A DNA stretch of 64,000 nucleotides from contig OW203725.1 in assembly GCA_934045075.1 (NCBI GenBank), positions 124,001-188,000 of the forward strand, given 5' to 3'. The position numbers were made by a program, and so were the translations under genes. The notes under the pieces are model-generated. The model had not been told where the DNA came from. It saw only the letters and a program-made list of their open reading frames with translations, and did not search any database. Shown here in pieces: positions 12,517 through 24,176 of this stretch. The stretch comes from Yponomeuta sedellus (Eukaryota > Arthropoda > Insecta > Lepidoptera > Yponomeutidae). Position 1 is the first letter of the stretch. Every line of letters starts with the position of its first letter.

Positions 12517-12671
12517 AGGAACTGTCATTTGGTGGACTGTCATGTTATGGCGGCGAATCGGTGTCTAATTTGTGATCGGTGTTGATAAAACGAGAAGTAT
12601 CCTCTTGTATGATTGTGATTATATCTAATACTGTGAAACTTATCCCCTAGTTTGATTGTTTTATATTTCAG

Positions 12672-12749
12672 AAGTGCGACAGCGAATTGTCCATGCCCTA
12701 GAAAGGTTGCAATTACAATCTAATCTGCGTTACAATGATGAAATACCAG
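12672..12749 (+). other. Candidate isolated coding exon
   Basis: A 78-base stretch is bounded by a pyrimidine-rich acceptor (TTTATATTTCAG) and a donor (CAG|GTACCT). It is open in one frame and reads VRQRIVHALERLQLQSNLRY followed by NDEIP, a plausible amphipathic helix. I do not recognise the protein and no partner exon was identified, so this could be chance. Confidence 0.25.
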
Positions 12750-13681
12750 GTACCTAGTAAGTGTATGCTGCATCCTCGGTGAGTAACAACATTTTCACAA
12801 ATACCTAGCTGTTTTAATGTATCGGGCTTTGCCTGTTATACAGATGCGAATACGTGTGAACACGCAAAGTATGGCAAGTACAAGCCAGTTACTTAATATA
12901 TAGTACTATAACCTAAGTAACCTGGCCTGAAATTATTTATTCAATCAAGATTATTTGCAATAAACAACCTGTAACACAAAAGGTTCAGCCTGTTTTGAAT
13001 AAACAAAATAAAGCCTTGCACTGGTTCTATTGGAAAATAATAAACAGTATATGATAACAAACTTGACTAGAATGCTAGGGATGCCACATTGCCAAAATTG
13101 AACAAAATTGAAGTGATGTGTGTGTGGTATAAAACTCAGATAAAGCATTGTCTTTACAAAGAAATCATTAGGAGTATAAAGAATTTTGCTTATTTTGTGT
13201 TAAAATAAGACTTGGGCAGAATTTGACATTAATTTGGTGCCAATACTAATGTGCTGTGTATATCATACTCCATCGTCCTGGTCCCAGACTTGGATGGCCT
13301 ATGCTCTGGTGGTGGGGTGCGGTCACCAGGGCTATGAGGGTGCACCCGGACTGAGATCATTTGTACAAGAAGCGCTGTAAGTAAATCTGCACTATTTAAG
13401 ACTTTTAGTCCGTATCTACTTACCGGTGTTGTTATATCCGAAGAGTCCGACCAATTCAAAAACTGCACTATTGTGTTATAAAAATAAAGTTTATTTTGTA
13501 CAATAGCAACAGCATTATTACAAGCATTATTACTGCATTTTAACGTGGAGGGTCTAGGTGACCATCTGGATATGAGTCAGAATGAGACAATTATATTTTT
13601 ATTGTGTTGCTTAATCATTGTGATGATGTCAAGAAACAAACTGAACAAACATTGACATTAGTAACAAAACACATTTAGAGT
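12750..13681. other. No gene seen; contains a MITE fragment
   Basis: No coding signal. Near 13395-13450 the sequence GACTTTTAGTCCG followed by GGTGTTGTTATATCCG matches one end of the MITE found intact at 55214, so a truncated copy of that family lies here. Confidence 0.55.
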
Positions 13682-13689
13682 ATTCTTAA

Positions 13690-14189
13690 CAGGGTTCGAA
13701 ATTATCAAGATAACTTTGCTGCTTGATGATTATCCGATAGTTATCGGATAATTATAAGAAATTAATTTGCAAAATATTGTTTCATAACAAATACATTATA
13801 ATTTGGCCAATTGTAACAAAAACAAATAAATTCTATGATTTTTATTTAAAATCCAACACAAATTAACATTAATTAAAGTAAAAAGTGTCTATCAGATTCG
13901 ACATTATAAATATATATTAAATTGGATTGACAAAAGATGCCAAAGGAATATCTTCATCCGATGATGATTCTACTTCCATTGGCTGTGTTGCTGCTGTAGC
14001 TGCAGTATAACTTATTTGTTGTTCTAATCTTAATAGCCATCTAAGATCTTATTGCTTGGTTTTGTTTGCTTTGCATAAACGAAATTTTTGTTATTATCAA
14101 TTTGATAATTATCGAGCTATTTTTAAAAAGATAATTATCATGATAATTATCAAGATGGTTATCACGGATAATTATCCTTTCGAACCCTG
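13690..14189 (-). mobile_element. hAT-type MITE with 8-bp target duplication
   Basis: Terminal inverted repeats start CAGGGTTCGAAA at the left and end TTTCGAACCCTG at the right, and the 500-bp element is flanked by the identical 8-mer ATTCTTAA at 13682-13689 and 14190-14197. An 8-bp duplication plus CAGGG ends are the hAT signature. Sub-terminal GATAATTATC palindromes occur inside both ends. On the - strand near 13925-14050 a short frame ends SSSDEDIPLASFVNPI and stop, which looks like the C-terminus of a transposase, so the MITE seems to be an internal deletion of an autonomous parent. Confidence 0.9.
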
Positions 14190-14199
14190 ATTCTTAAAA

Positions 14200-15115
14200 C
14201 TGTGGTATCTGAATATGAACTGTAATAGTTGCTTTAGAAGCCTATGAGATAAACCATACTTCGAACCAGAACCAAAAGTCGTTCAAAATAATATGGAGCT
14301 TAGTAATAATACCACAGCTGAAAATGTCTCAAACTTCTACAACTTATTGTCTATAACGTCTCTGTTTCTGCCTTGGTTATAAGTGGAGGATTTGTTGGTG
14401 GCTGGTTTTTAATGTTTTAGTAGTTTGGTTTATTGTACTGTTTGCTTCTAGAATACATAAAAAATAATTAATGACACCGTTCAAAAGTACTTGTTGCATT
14501 GCAAATTTGCGTGAAAACATTTGGCAGATGCTCGCGGTTCAGATTAACACAAGAATAGCCTAAATTAACTGTTGGCTTTGTGAGACCACTGTAATGAGTT
14601 ATTTTGGTAATAACAGGATAATCAAATCATGATCGATATTTATTGACACTTGACATTTTATCAAAAAACTACTGAGACCTCAGACAACTGAGATATCAGT
14701 AAGTTGGTCTACTGGTGTGTGCAATGAGGGATTCTAATCTAATCTCAGTCTAAGAAAATAACTATCTAATAAAGTGTATTGTCAGTGTAACTATTTATTG
14801 GTAGCCGAAAATAAAGTTATCAGGAATTACGGTCTTAATGAGTTACGTGAACGCCTTCATATCTTTAATATAAAGGAGCTTGTGAAGTTGGAGTATTTGT
14901 ATGGTACATTAAATGGCCCCAGTAACTAGAACCTCACCATGGGGCTGTGCTGCACATGAGTGTAGTAGTTTTGACAAATAATCTAAATAATAGGTGAAAT
15001 CAAATACCTACTTAGTAGTTAATATTCTAAAATCTGTTCTCTAAAGTTGAGCCTACTAGAAACCATAGAGGTAAGTATGCAGCTTACCTACTTTATTCTG
15101 CCGATCAAGATACTG
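14200..15115. other. No gene seen
   Basis: AT-rich DNA without open frames of interest, repeats longer than a few tens of bases, or RNA gene signals that I could recognise. Confidence 0.5.
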
Positions 15116-15121
15116 CTCTCA

Positions 15122-15685
15122 GAGTGCTTAGTGCGAGTTTGACAGATCCAATCGAATAACTTTACTACCGCGTTAATCGAGTAGTGAGTATGAGTAAGTT
15201 AACTGTTCGAACTGGCAAAACGCTGTCACAGTACAACTCGCACTCGCGTTTATTCGTGTTATATTCTCTTTGGTGTTTTGGCTGGTAAAAGTGTTCACTT
15301 CTCAACGTAAACCATTACAACTCGCACTCAGCAATTTTAATTTCCATACTTCTCGCTAATTTCCATACTTAGCACTCTGAGTGCTTAGTGCGAGTTTTTT
15401 AACTACTCGATCGCGTTAACGTAAACTCATATTTCTATGGCATTGAGGAAGCGCCACCTAGCGACAAGTATGGAAATTAAAATTGCTGAGTGCGAGTTGT
15501 AATGGTTTACGTTGAGAAGTGAACACGTTTACCAGCCAAAACACGAATAAACGCGAGTGCGAGTTGTACTGTGACAGCGTTTTGCCAGTTCGAACGCTTA
15601 ACTTACTCATACTCACTACTCGATGGTCGATTAACGCGGTAGTAAAGTTATTCGATTGGATCTGTCAAACTCGCACTCAGCACTC
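15122..15685. mobile_element. Inverted pair of ~310-bp MITEs
   Basis: A complete copy occupies 15379-15685, with ends GAGTGCTTAGTGCGAGTTT and AAACTCGCACTCAGCACTC. A second copy lies head-to-head at 15122-15378 in the opposite orientation; it matches for most of its length and then breaks off in the middle of the unit. A third, single copy of the same family is at 44719-45026. No coding capacity. Confidence 0.85.
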
Positions 15686-15699
15686 TGTTCTCAAACTTA

Positions 15700-16670
15700 T
15701 GTTGTCGCTTTTGTTTACTTGTTTGAACTTGGTAGCGTCATCAAGGTTGTGTATGATTGGCTTCAGTTGTGTGCATTTCTATGATTTGGGATGGTAGATT
15801 GGTATTCTTTTGATACACAAGTGATATTTGAGAGGGTTGTTAGAAGATGTTCATGTGCAATTCGATAATTCGTATGTAGGTAATTAAAACAAACCAACTA
15901 ATAATGTACCTACAAGCAATAATGTGCAACCAACAATGCGTGTACATACCTATAACAGTCGGTTATCGCTGCCTCTATTAAACGACTTAATGTTACATAA
16001 AAAGGAATGTTTTGAAGGGAAAAGGCGAAGCGAAATGCTGGCTTCACTGAAGTGACGATTCCTAGTAGGGATGTGGAATTTTAGATGGATACTAGACGGA
16101 GAAATAGAACACTAACACACTATTCTATTAAGACGACGGATTATTTATCGACTCATGAAGTGGTGTTATGATACGACTCTGGTTCAAGTTCGAGTTTGTT
16201 TATTTCTTCATGTAGTACAAAATAGGGCATAACATAAATAATAACGGACGCCTGGTTTTGCTTGTGGCCTTCAAGGAGTCGCAGTTTCCGCGTAATTTTG
16301 GATAAAATACTTGATTTGATTAATGGCTGACATTAATGGCCCTCAAACTGAGCTCTGTGTGTTTTTTTGTTTTAATTCAAATGTTTTAATGTGGCTATTG
16401 ATATGTTGGCTATTCATATCAAGTGGGTTGAAGATCTGATAGTGATGATGGATTATTAATGGAAATAAACTCTTTTCTGTGTACAAAATGTCCAAGAGTT
16501 ACGTAGATCATGGAATCGTGAATGAGTCCATAACTAATCTTGAATTCAAACTTTAGTGAGGATTGTTGGTTCAATAGAATTATAATAATTTACTGCACCT
16601 TATCGGAAAAATGGTTGTACCTACAGAGATAATCTTTAAATTGAGACTATATTCACAGATCAGCAGGCAG
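15700..16670. other. No gene seen
   Basis: No reading frame, repeat array or RNA gene could be supported here. Confidence 0.5.
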
Positions 16671-16677
16671 TGATTAC

Positions 16678-16971
16678 GAGGCCGATACACCCGGTGCGTG
16701 TAAGCGGTAGCCTGCTGAAAACTTCACATCTACATGAGAACCTGAGGCCGATACACCCTGTGTGTGTACGCGGTGGACCATATACTACGTTCTACATGAG
16801 GTCCTGAGGCCGATACACCCTGTGTGTGTACGCGGTGGACTCGATTCTACGTTCTACGTGAGGTCCTGAGGCCGATACACCCTGTGTGTGTACGCGGTGG
16901 ACTCGATACTACCTTCTACGTGAGGTCCTGAGGCCGATACACCCTGTGTGTGTACGCGGTGGACTCGATAC
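16678..16971 (+). repeat. Minisatellite, five copies of a 62-bp unit
   Basis: GAGGCCGATACACCC begins units at 16678, 16744, 16806, 16868 and 16930, so the last four periods are 66, 62, 62 and 62. The three right-hand units differ at only a few bases, while the leftmost is diverged, as expected when an array grows from one side. Each unit carries TGTGTGTACGCGGTGGAC. Confidence 0.95.
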
Positions 16972-17224
16972 TGTAACGGTGCAAACCTCTTCACACAATT
17001 TTTATTTCTATAATCTATCATTTTCAAATTTTTTAATTATGTACGTCACACATTATTCGATTTCCCTCATTTTTCATCACTACTACTTTACCCTTTGACC
17101 AGATCTGACTTTTTTACCTGCTTCTCCGTTTTTATCCAGTTTTCTATTTTAATATTACTACAAATAAAACAACACCTGAAGTAGTTCCAGTTTATTATTA
17201 TTCATAAAGATACCCAACGTTCCA
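16972..17224 (+). mobile_element. Candidate solo or 5' LTR next to a primer-binding site
   Basis: The block begins TGTAACGG directly after the minisatellite and ends TTCCA. One base later TGGCGCCCAACG (17226-17237) matches the style of a tRNA primer-binding site in Pao/Bel-type retrotransposons. AATAAA is present at 17162-17168. No second LTR, gag or pol was found in the following 1.5 kb, so this is a 5' remnant at best. Confidence 0.4.
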
Positions 17225-17237
17225 CTGGCGCCCAACG

Positions 17238-18726
17238 ATAATAACGAAACCCAACGTCACCCCACGGCTTGATACGCCGAGACGACACTGCCCACCCACC
17301 GCGACTACGCTGCGAGTGCGAGGGCGAATACGAGTACGAGTACGATTACCACGATTATACGAGTGCACAATCGTCGTACTGCTGCATACCCACGACCCAC
17401 GACCCCATTCATCACACGCGCATCCCCAGGAGCTCCCCAGCCTTGCTTAAGGATTCTGTTGGACTTCTTCCGGTTCTGAAGACCTGCAAGATTTTTTTTT
17501 GTTAATTGTTTTCACGTTTTATAAATAAAATATTAAATTCAGTTTAAAGTGCGACTTGACTTCTGGACCAAAAGGTAATTCATTATAACTACTTTAACCC
17601 ATTCTTCACTAAGTAGATTCACCCATAGTAGCAAATTTTTCGGCCCTAATAAAATTCTTATTCTATATATCTGCACCCCACCTAACAGAAACATACCACA
17701 GTTAGTATACACTAACAGTACACAATCACTAACTACTACACACATTATCAGACATTACACACCCACAGGCTGCTCACTAGCAGTTCCATAGACCTCGGTA
17801 ACCTGGAATTTATAATTCCAGGTGGGACTGGTTACTAACTTACGTTGCCTCAGGAGAGTATCCTAGGTAATTACACGTAGACAGCCGAGCTTTACCCTCT
17901 AGGTCTTTGAGGCCGACTCGAAGGTAAGGCGAAGCTGCACTCAGACAGTCTATTAATAACAATATTATATTATTAAAATTTAAATTATAATTATTTACAA
18001 AATCTTTGCAAACCAAATTTCTAGACGTCAGTAATTCTGACACCATTCATCGTCATAAATTTTTCAAAATTCTAAACAAAACCTCTACAGGTTAAACCGT
18101 GGTTAAACCTTCAAGGAATTTTTTGGCAATAAAATAAAAACCTCACCCTCACCCCATCCTCATTACTAAAATAATTTCTTAACCTCTTTTTTTTATATTG
18201 TCCGTATTCTTTTTAAATATTTTAACCTCTGAGATTCTAACCGTCAACTTGTACAAAACCTACCCACGCCGCCTTTTTATAGTTTTGATTTTCTGTATAT
18301 ATAATCACTACATTACCTTTTCGGACACATTTGCTTCATACTATTTGTCTATTTATTTATTACATTTTATTCTTGAACTAACTGGTGTAGGTATCTCTAA
18401 CCTAAGCTTAGAGCACCTTTTAACTTATCCTTTAGTGCGTACTAAAAGCACACTTACACCTCTATCTATATCTATATTACATTTGCTAACCATTTTTTTA
18501 TAACATCCAAACATTCAATCAGGTGCGGCGACAACACGTTAAATAAGCCTAGGTCAATTTAATTAATTTATCAATCGCGTTATCTAATTAAACGCGTTAC
18601 GGTGTTTACTCCACCATAGCTCTTGAGAGCACTACTACGACGGATTCTACCCCGTCGGGTATTATGTACCCAATATTATAAATATTTTAAAAATGTAAAT
18701 ATTTTTTCATAGAGCGGATTGTGACT
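17238..18726. other. No gene seen; possible LTR-element leader
   Basis: After the possible primer-binding site the sequence is biased (few G on the + strand, C/T-rich), with short open frames only. Nothing recognisable as gag or protease was found. Confidence 0.4.
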
Positions 18727-18807
18727 CTTATTTAGCGAGTTACCACCCGCTGGTATTCCGTAGTGGTAAGCTACGGAATACCAGCGGGTGGTAACTCGCT
18801 AAATAAG
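18727..18807. repeat. Perfect inverted repeat, 37-bp arms, 7-base loop
   Basis: Arm 18727-18763 (starting CTTATTTAGCGAGTTACC) is the exact reverse complement of 18771-18807, with loop TGGTAAG. Read either way it would fold into an uninterrupted RNA hairpin. There is no terminal duplication that would mark a foldback transposon. Confidence 0.97.
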
Positions 18808-19299
18808 CCTATTACTAATTTAGGCCAGTTCCTGGATAAATCAATTTAATAAAAATAGATTTGTCTATACCTACTGAATGAACGTCTTCACCTTTACTTT
18901 AGCTGAAGACAATGATAGATGATGAATGCTAGGGATGAATGATAGATGATGAATAAAAGTGGAACTGCCTAATGTAAATATTCATTGTAAATATCACCCC
19001 ACACACTCAAAATTTTTTTCATCGCCTATCTTTTATATTTTATTTTATTTTAATATTTAAATTTATTTACGTTCCATCCCACATCCCCGACCTTCATTGA
19101 CCTTACTTTGGACTCTCGACTTTAAATTTTAAATTAAATAATTTTATTTGACCATATTTGTTACAAAAAAAAAAATTAAATTAATATGTAACACTACCTT
19201 TATTTTAGTTCCTTATATGACCGCAGAGAACTGTTGAGGACACTGCCATTGTTTATTTTAGTTACCAAATGTATCACTAGGTGGCGCTGACACAAATCT

Positions 19300-19609
19300 G
19301 TTGCTTTTTAAATTATTGGTACTCATTTTGATAAAACATGATTTAAAACTTATATACAAAGCAATTTATTTTAATTAATTACATGATTAAATCCAAGGTG
19401 TCTTCATTTTTTCAACGTTTCTATCGATATCGATGGAGAGTTAGGCCTATCCCTAGTCGGTAGCGTTTGACAGTAGGGCCTGTACGCACCTTGAAATCGG
19501 TGCATTGATAAACGTAGTGCCATCTCTTTTTTTCTTATGGAAGGTTGGTTAGCGAAAGCAGGACAGCATTACTGTCGAAGGTTTCTGCGAAGTTACGGCT
19601 ACCCCTTGT
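19300..19609 (+). repeat. Duplicated module A with TATCGATATCGAT palindrome
   Basis: This block and 24177-24459 share about 280-300 bases with few differences, including TATCGATATCGATGGAGAG (19422), GGTAGCGTTTGACAGTAGGG and CTTGAAATCGGTGCATTGAT. The palindrome contains two overlapping TATCGATA words, the Drosophila DREF-type promoter element. It may be part of a mobile element or of a duplicated promoter. Confidence 0.85.
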
Positions 19610-20072
19610 ATAATAGTGAATAAAACGGGCAACCTCCATATTGAATTTTTGACAGTTGTCATCCACATTGTCAAAATATTGATGAATGTGAGAGTGTAGA
19701 AGTAGCGGCTTCGATGTGCCGAACTTTATATTCATTTACTCTGTGTTACTCGTGTCTTTGCACAGAACAATTAAACCAACGTGGTTGTCGTCGCGTCGCC
19801 TCTTCGCACACAGACCACCAACCACAGAACAATTAAACCAATAGAAGAAACGATGGTCACGTGACAGCGTACAGGCCTAGTTGTCAAAACGATGCCCTAA
19901 TGCCCTGAGTAAGAGTCCAAATGGGTGTTTTCTCGTGGTCCCATTATTTTGTCCCGTTAACGGGTCCACGAGGGATAACTATCCCTCGTGGTCCCGTTAT
20001 ACGTCATCAACGGGTCTACGAGGGATAAACTATTTCTTGTGGTCCCATTAAAGAAGATGATGCCTCCTGTTA

Positions 20073-20250
20073 CAGGAAAGTTGTATGAGCAACGGAAGAA
20101 CCCTGTGTATCCAGGGAGCAAAGGGAGAAGGAGAGAAACGTGGTGCTGAACGTGACAAGCCAGTGAAAATTCTTATACAGGACTCCTGTATAAGAAATTA
20201 GAAGAACCCTGGATACACAGGGTTCTTCCGTTGCTCATACAACTTTCCTG
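20073..20250. repeat. Nested inverted repeat, arms about 44 bp
   Basis: CAGGAAAGTTGTATGAGCAA at 20073 and its complement ending 20250 form arms that continue through CGGAAGAACCCTGTGTATCC. The interior has a further short palindrome (CTTATACAGG/CCTGTATAAG). It looks like a small MITE or a foldback inside the larger transposon; no target duplication was recognised. Confidence 0.8.
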
Positions 20251-20598
20251 AATTGAGTTTTACTAGAAATGAAAGTACCGGGATTGCATGAGGTCATGGG
20301 TAGCTTATTGTATAGTTTATTAGTTAAAACCTCAGATTTTTGTGTTCTGAGGTTAAAACAGAGATAGAGTCCGGGTCAAGTTTCGATTTTGGAAAACGTA
20401 CTAGGCTCTCACGGAAATGTAGGAGTAATTTTATAAATATATGGAAAAAATCTGTGATTTGATCACCCCTCTAAGGGTCTCGGATGCTTCTGGAAAAAAG
20501 TACTAGGCTCACATGGAGATGGAGGAGTTGATTGCGTTTTTATACCGGGTTTTTTTGAAATACGAAACGTTCGTAGAGATTGTTTTAAACCAACTCAA

Positions 20599-20696
20599 GG
20601 GGTTCTTCCACGTAGTCAAACTATTTTGTCAAACTGATTTGACCACGTGGAAAAACCGTTCCTCGTGGTCAAATTAAAGTAATAATCCTTCCTGTA
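20599..20696. repeat. Diverged internal copy of the transposon end
   Basis: The order of blocks matches the left terminus of the surrounding element: GGGGTTCTTCCACGTAGTC, then ATTTTGTCAAA, a central palindrome, CTCGTGGTCAAATTAAAG and finally CCTTCCTGTA. GTCCC of the real end is replaced by GTCAA, and the paired arm has TTGAC in place of GGGAC/GGTCC, so both arms changed together. Confidence 0.6.
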
Positions 20697-21423
20697 GAAC
20701 CCAACTAGAGACTATTTTTCTAGAATTGATGATAAAGAATGTTCATTCTGGGTATATGAAAAAACTTTGGCCGTTGCATCTTCGTAATGATGCGATCCAG
20801 TGGCACCTTCACTTGCACTACAAGGGACCACTGCAATGCCGGGGATATAGTTTTAACACAAAATAACACATAGGTGTATAACAAATTATGGTTATAACCA
20901 TGGTCTATTAAACAACGTCAATGTAAAATAAAAACGAAACTTCCGTTTTTTCTAAAAACGAAATATTTTCAGTATTTGAAACAAATACATTTGAAACATA
21001 AAAGTTATCATAAATGACAAAATTGTAATCCACTCTTAAGAATTGCGCATTTCAGACATAACCCTGTAGATAAAGAAGCGGGTTATTATTTATGGTCAAA
21101 ACTGTTTCTTTTAAGAAAGTACTGTGGTCTGGGTATGCATTTTTTTATGTATCCTATAAACGTTCTACTGCAGGCCAGACACGTTCAGAAACGTTCTACT
21201 GGAGGCCTTCTCTGAGAGGCGGAGTATGAGCTTAATTACCACACTTGCCCACGTCGGATTGGCGATTTCAAGCGCTAGGGTAGGTATACTAATGTCGCGT
21301 TTCATGGATAAATAAATAATGGTTTAAATGAGCCCAGATCATTGCTATAATTTTTATAGGCAAGAAGAATAAAACATTACACGTTGAAACTTTGTCTTAT
21401 ATCTATATCTTCTCTCTTATATT

Positions 21424-21715
21424 ATTTCTTGCGCTTTCACGAGAGCCTAATACTTTTTCATTTAGAGCTTTGCTTAAAAAAATATTAGTCTACTACAGTC
21501 ATTGAATTTGAAATTCAATGCTACAGTACAAAAAAGTGATGTTTTCTCCATGTCTTGCGATTTCATTCGACCCTAGTACTCTTTCTCAATCATTGTGCTT
21601 TCCACTTCTTTGCTTAAAAAAATATTAATTAGTCTACAGTACAAAAAAAGTTATGTTTTCCCCATGTCTTGCGATTTCATTAGACCCTAATACTTTTTCT
21701 CAAACAATTTCCAAA
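21424..21715. repeat. Imperfect tandem repeat inside the transposon
   Basis: Two to three copies of a unit containing TTTGCTTAAAAAAATATTA, GTCTTGCGATTTCATT and CCCTA(A/G)TACT(T/C)TTTCTCAA occur at roughly 120-130 base spacing. The third is partial. Non-coding. Confidence 0.75.
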
Positions 21716-21974
21716 GGCAGGCCCTCCTTGTGCAAGCCTAAAAGCAGAGTTCTTCTTCATTTATATGAGCTCCTTTATACTTTCTGCTTTTAAATTCTAT
21801 AGTACTTTGTGTCGCGTTATGTATATTATTATGATGTATATATTTTTCCATTACACAGGAGGCCTCATCTTCTTTAATGGGACTACGAGAAATAGTTTAT
21901 CCCTCGTAGACCCGTTGAAGACGTATAAATAACGGTACAAAATAATGGGACCACGAGAAAACACCCGTCCAAAT

Positions 21975-24176
21975 TAGGATGGTATTCTAACTTAAAATAG
22001 TGGCAGCACTCTGAATGTTTTCAAATTTAGTCGAGTTATCGCAAGTGTAAAATCTGTGAAGACGTCGTCGGATTATTTTAGAAAATTGAAATAACTAAAA
22101 TACTTTGGTGCAAACAACTTACCCTGGGATATTGTACAATAAATGCACAATGAAGTGAAAAGTGCGTGGTGGCTGCAGGTCACCTACGAAATTAAGAAAA
22201 CGCAGTTTATAATATGAACTTCCAAAGGTGAGTACCTAAAACCTACATTTTCTCGCGTAAAAGGACCGAGGGATGAAATATTACTTTGAAAATAAACTTC
22301 CTAACGACTCGTTAACCAAAATTACTGTATTTGTCGCTTCTAGAACCCTTCGACGCCCTAAAATTAAAAAAAATAAACCAATCCATTTGTAGGTTGTGCT
22401 AGTGATGGCAAAAGCAAGTCGTCGATGAAAATTCGCCTCCGTAGCAGTATAGTCGATACACGTTCATCACACCATCTTAGTACATAATCCATTGTTTCTT
22501 CTTGTTCAAGTTTACCCAAATTGATATGTGGAAGCAATGGCACACAAAAACGCAGAAATAAGAAGCAGGACAAAAACGACTGTAAACTGAGCACAAGGAC
22601 TTTAGACCGGAGTAATTTGGCCTTATTGCGAACACGCCTGAAGGAAAATGTAGTGCCTACCTTACACCAGTAAAAATAGAAGTAATGGTAAGAATTTTTT
22701 TTTACCGAATATTTATCGCTACTTTTTCATATACACTTATCACATGTTTTTACAAAATAGGATGCTCCCAGGAGTTAATTTTGTATTCGAGCATAACGAA
22801 ATCCGAAACTATGAATCCGAAACTACGAAAGTTTACAAAATGTTTTTTTTCCTCCTTACCATTCTTCTTTAGTAAAGTCTACTACATCTAAACAGTGTCC
22901 CAGGCACCACAGCTTCTGAGTGGTGCCTTCATCCAATTAATTCATTTAACAGTTTATTTTTATTTCAGTATTTCTAAATGGTAATAAGTAAACAGTGTGA
23001 TGTGAGAATTGATAATATCAAAAAACAGGCCCAAAATTCCCACATCACGATATTGCTTATATTAAGACTTACGTATAAACAATTTGTTTTCCAAACGCCA
23101 TCAGCTGTTTTATGTTTTTCCTGAATTTCAATCTCATCCAACGACAATACAAACTACCATAGACTTTCCCACAAAAAACCATCTCTCCAGCAGTGTAAAT
23201 CATAGATAGATGGTTAAAGAAAGGTTCAAAGGTAAAAACAAAATGTTAAATGAATTAACGTCAAAGCTGTTAGTTTCACAATTAATAAATTATCTGTTGA
23301 TCACTTTATTGCAAAACATATCTGACTATATAGATGCAAATTGTACCTTACTTCAATGTATACATACATTTACTTGTATGTATACATTAAAGTAAGGAAG
23401 ATTACTTATCGGGATCAGTCAATAATGGATGTAGCTTATAACCCAAATAGCTTTTATAAAGACATTTAAAACGAAAGTGTTAATAAGTGGAATATGTTAT
23501 TATTTAAGCAGCTCTCTTTTGTAGGTACGCCTTTATTAAAAGTTTCTGTTTGTTTTCAGGTCAGTACTGAACATGGGAAGTGAGCAAAAATGTCTGTTAT
23601 CTGCCAATGCCACGGTCATAAACTTCTTTCTTGATCAAATTTACTGCAGCCTGACGTAGTTGATGATCCTTATAGTCTTCCGTTGGGAAATTCCTTCGTT
23701 GATGTGACCCCTATACCTGTTGTCTAAAATCTTTCAATGAAACGTATTTAAATATCAGAATTCATCACATGACACATCAAATTACTGCATCCATCGAATT
23801 ACTGAATTATTACTTGCAATAATATTATAATATTGTGATAATTAAATAGGTTTTGTTGGCAAGTCTTAGCATTAGATTGTGGTCGAAGATGGATTTACCT
23901 AATCAATATTAGCAATAGTATTTTCCTTTTCAAATTTCATTGCAAGATAAACATAGAGTATTAAGTTTTGATAACTTTTTAACTAACTGATAATGCAAGG
24001 TCTTAGCTCGGTCTGTATTTTTACTAAATGTGAAGAAGAAACGTAACATCAATATAATACGTTGTCACGGATTTTTTTTTTTTGAAGCACATGCCTTTAG
24101 CGAGAAATCCGAGACTGAGTATTATGTTGACGTTGACGAACATAATTGTAAATAAACTATTTTGTATAAAAAAAGT
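21975..24176. other. No gene confirmed; hairpin at 23346-23397
   Basis: No frame shows protein similarity. A short open stretch ATGAACTTCCAAAG followed by a strong donor (GTGAGT) at about 22214-22232 could be a first coding exon but no partner was found. CCTTACTT at 23346 begins a 23-base arm that pairs with 23375-23397 with one mismatch and a 6-base loop. Confidence 0.5.

Larger units (their letters stand above)
19923..21966. mobile_element. 2,044-bp non-autonomous DNA transposon with 8-bp target duplication
   Basis: The ends are inverted: left GGGTGTTTTCTCGTGGTCCC and the exact complement at the right. The inverted repeats run about 120 bases (through CCCATTAAAGAAGATGA and CCTCCTGT), the left arm carrying an extra ~40-base block. 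The identical 8-mer GTCCAAAT flanks both ends (19915-19922, 21967-21974). An 8-bp duplication points to hAT or P-type transposition, but the terminal bases are not the usual ones of either, so the superfamily is open. No transposase is encoded. Longer imperfect inverted blocks extend inward (AGTACTAGGCTCTCACG near 20399 against its complement near 21430). Confidence 0.9.

Noticed and set aside
15519..15797. 92-codon frame starting MNTFTSQNTNKREC, also at 44860
   Set aside because: The shared start comes from the MITE sequence common to both sites; the two frames diverge outside it.
16678..16971. CRISPR-like array
   Set aside because: Units are contiguous with no distinct spacers, and the organism is an animal; it is a minisatellite.
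22364..22594. 76-codon - strand frame (DYVLRWCDERVSTIL)
   Set aside because: Reads somewhat like protein, but no family recognised, no splice partner and a random-length frame.
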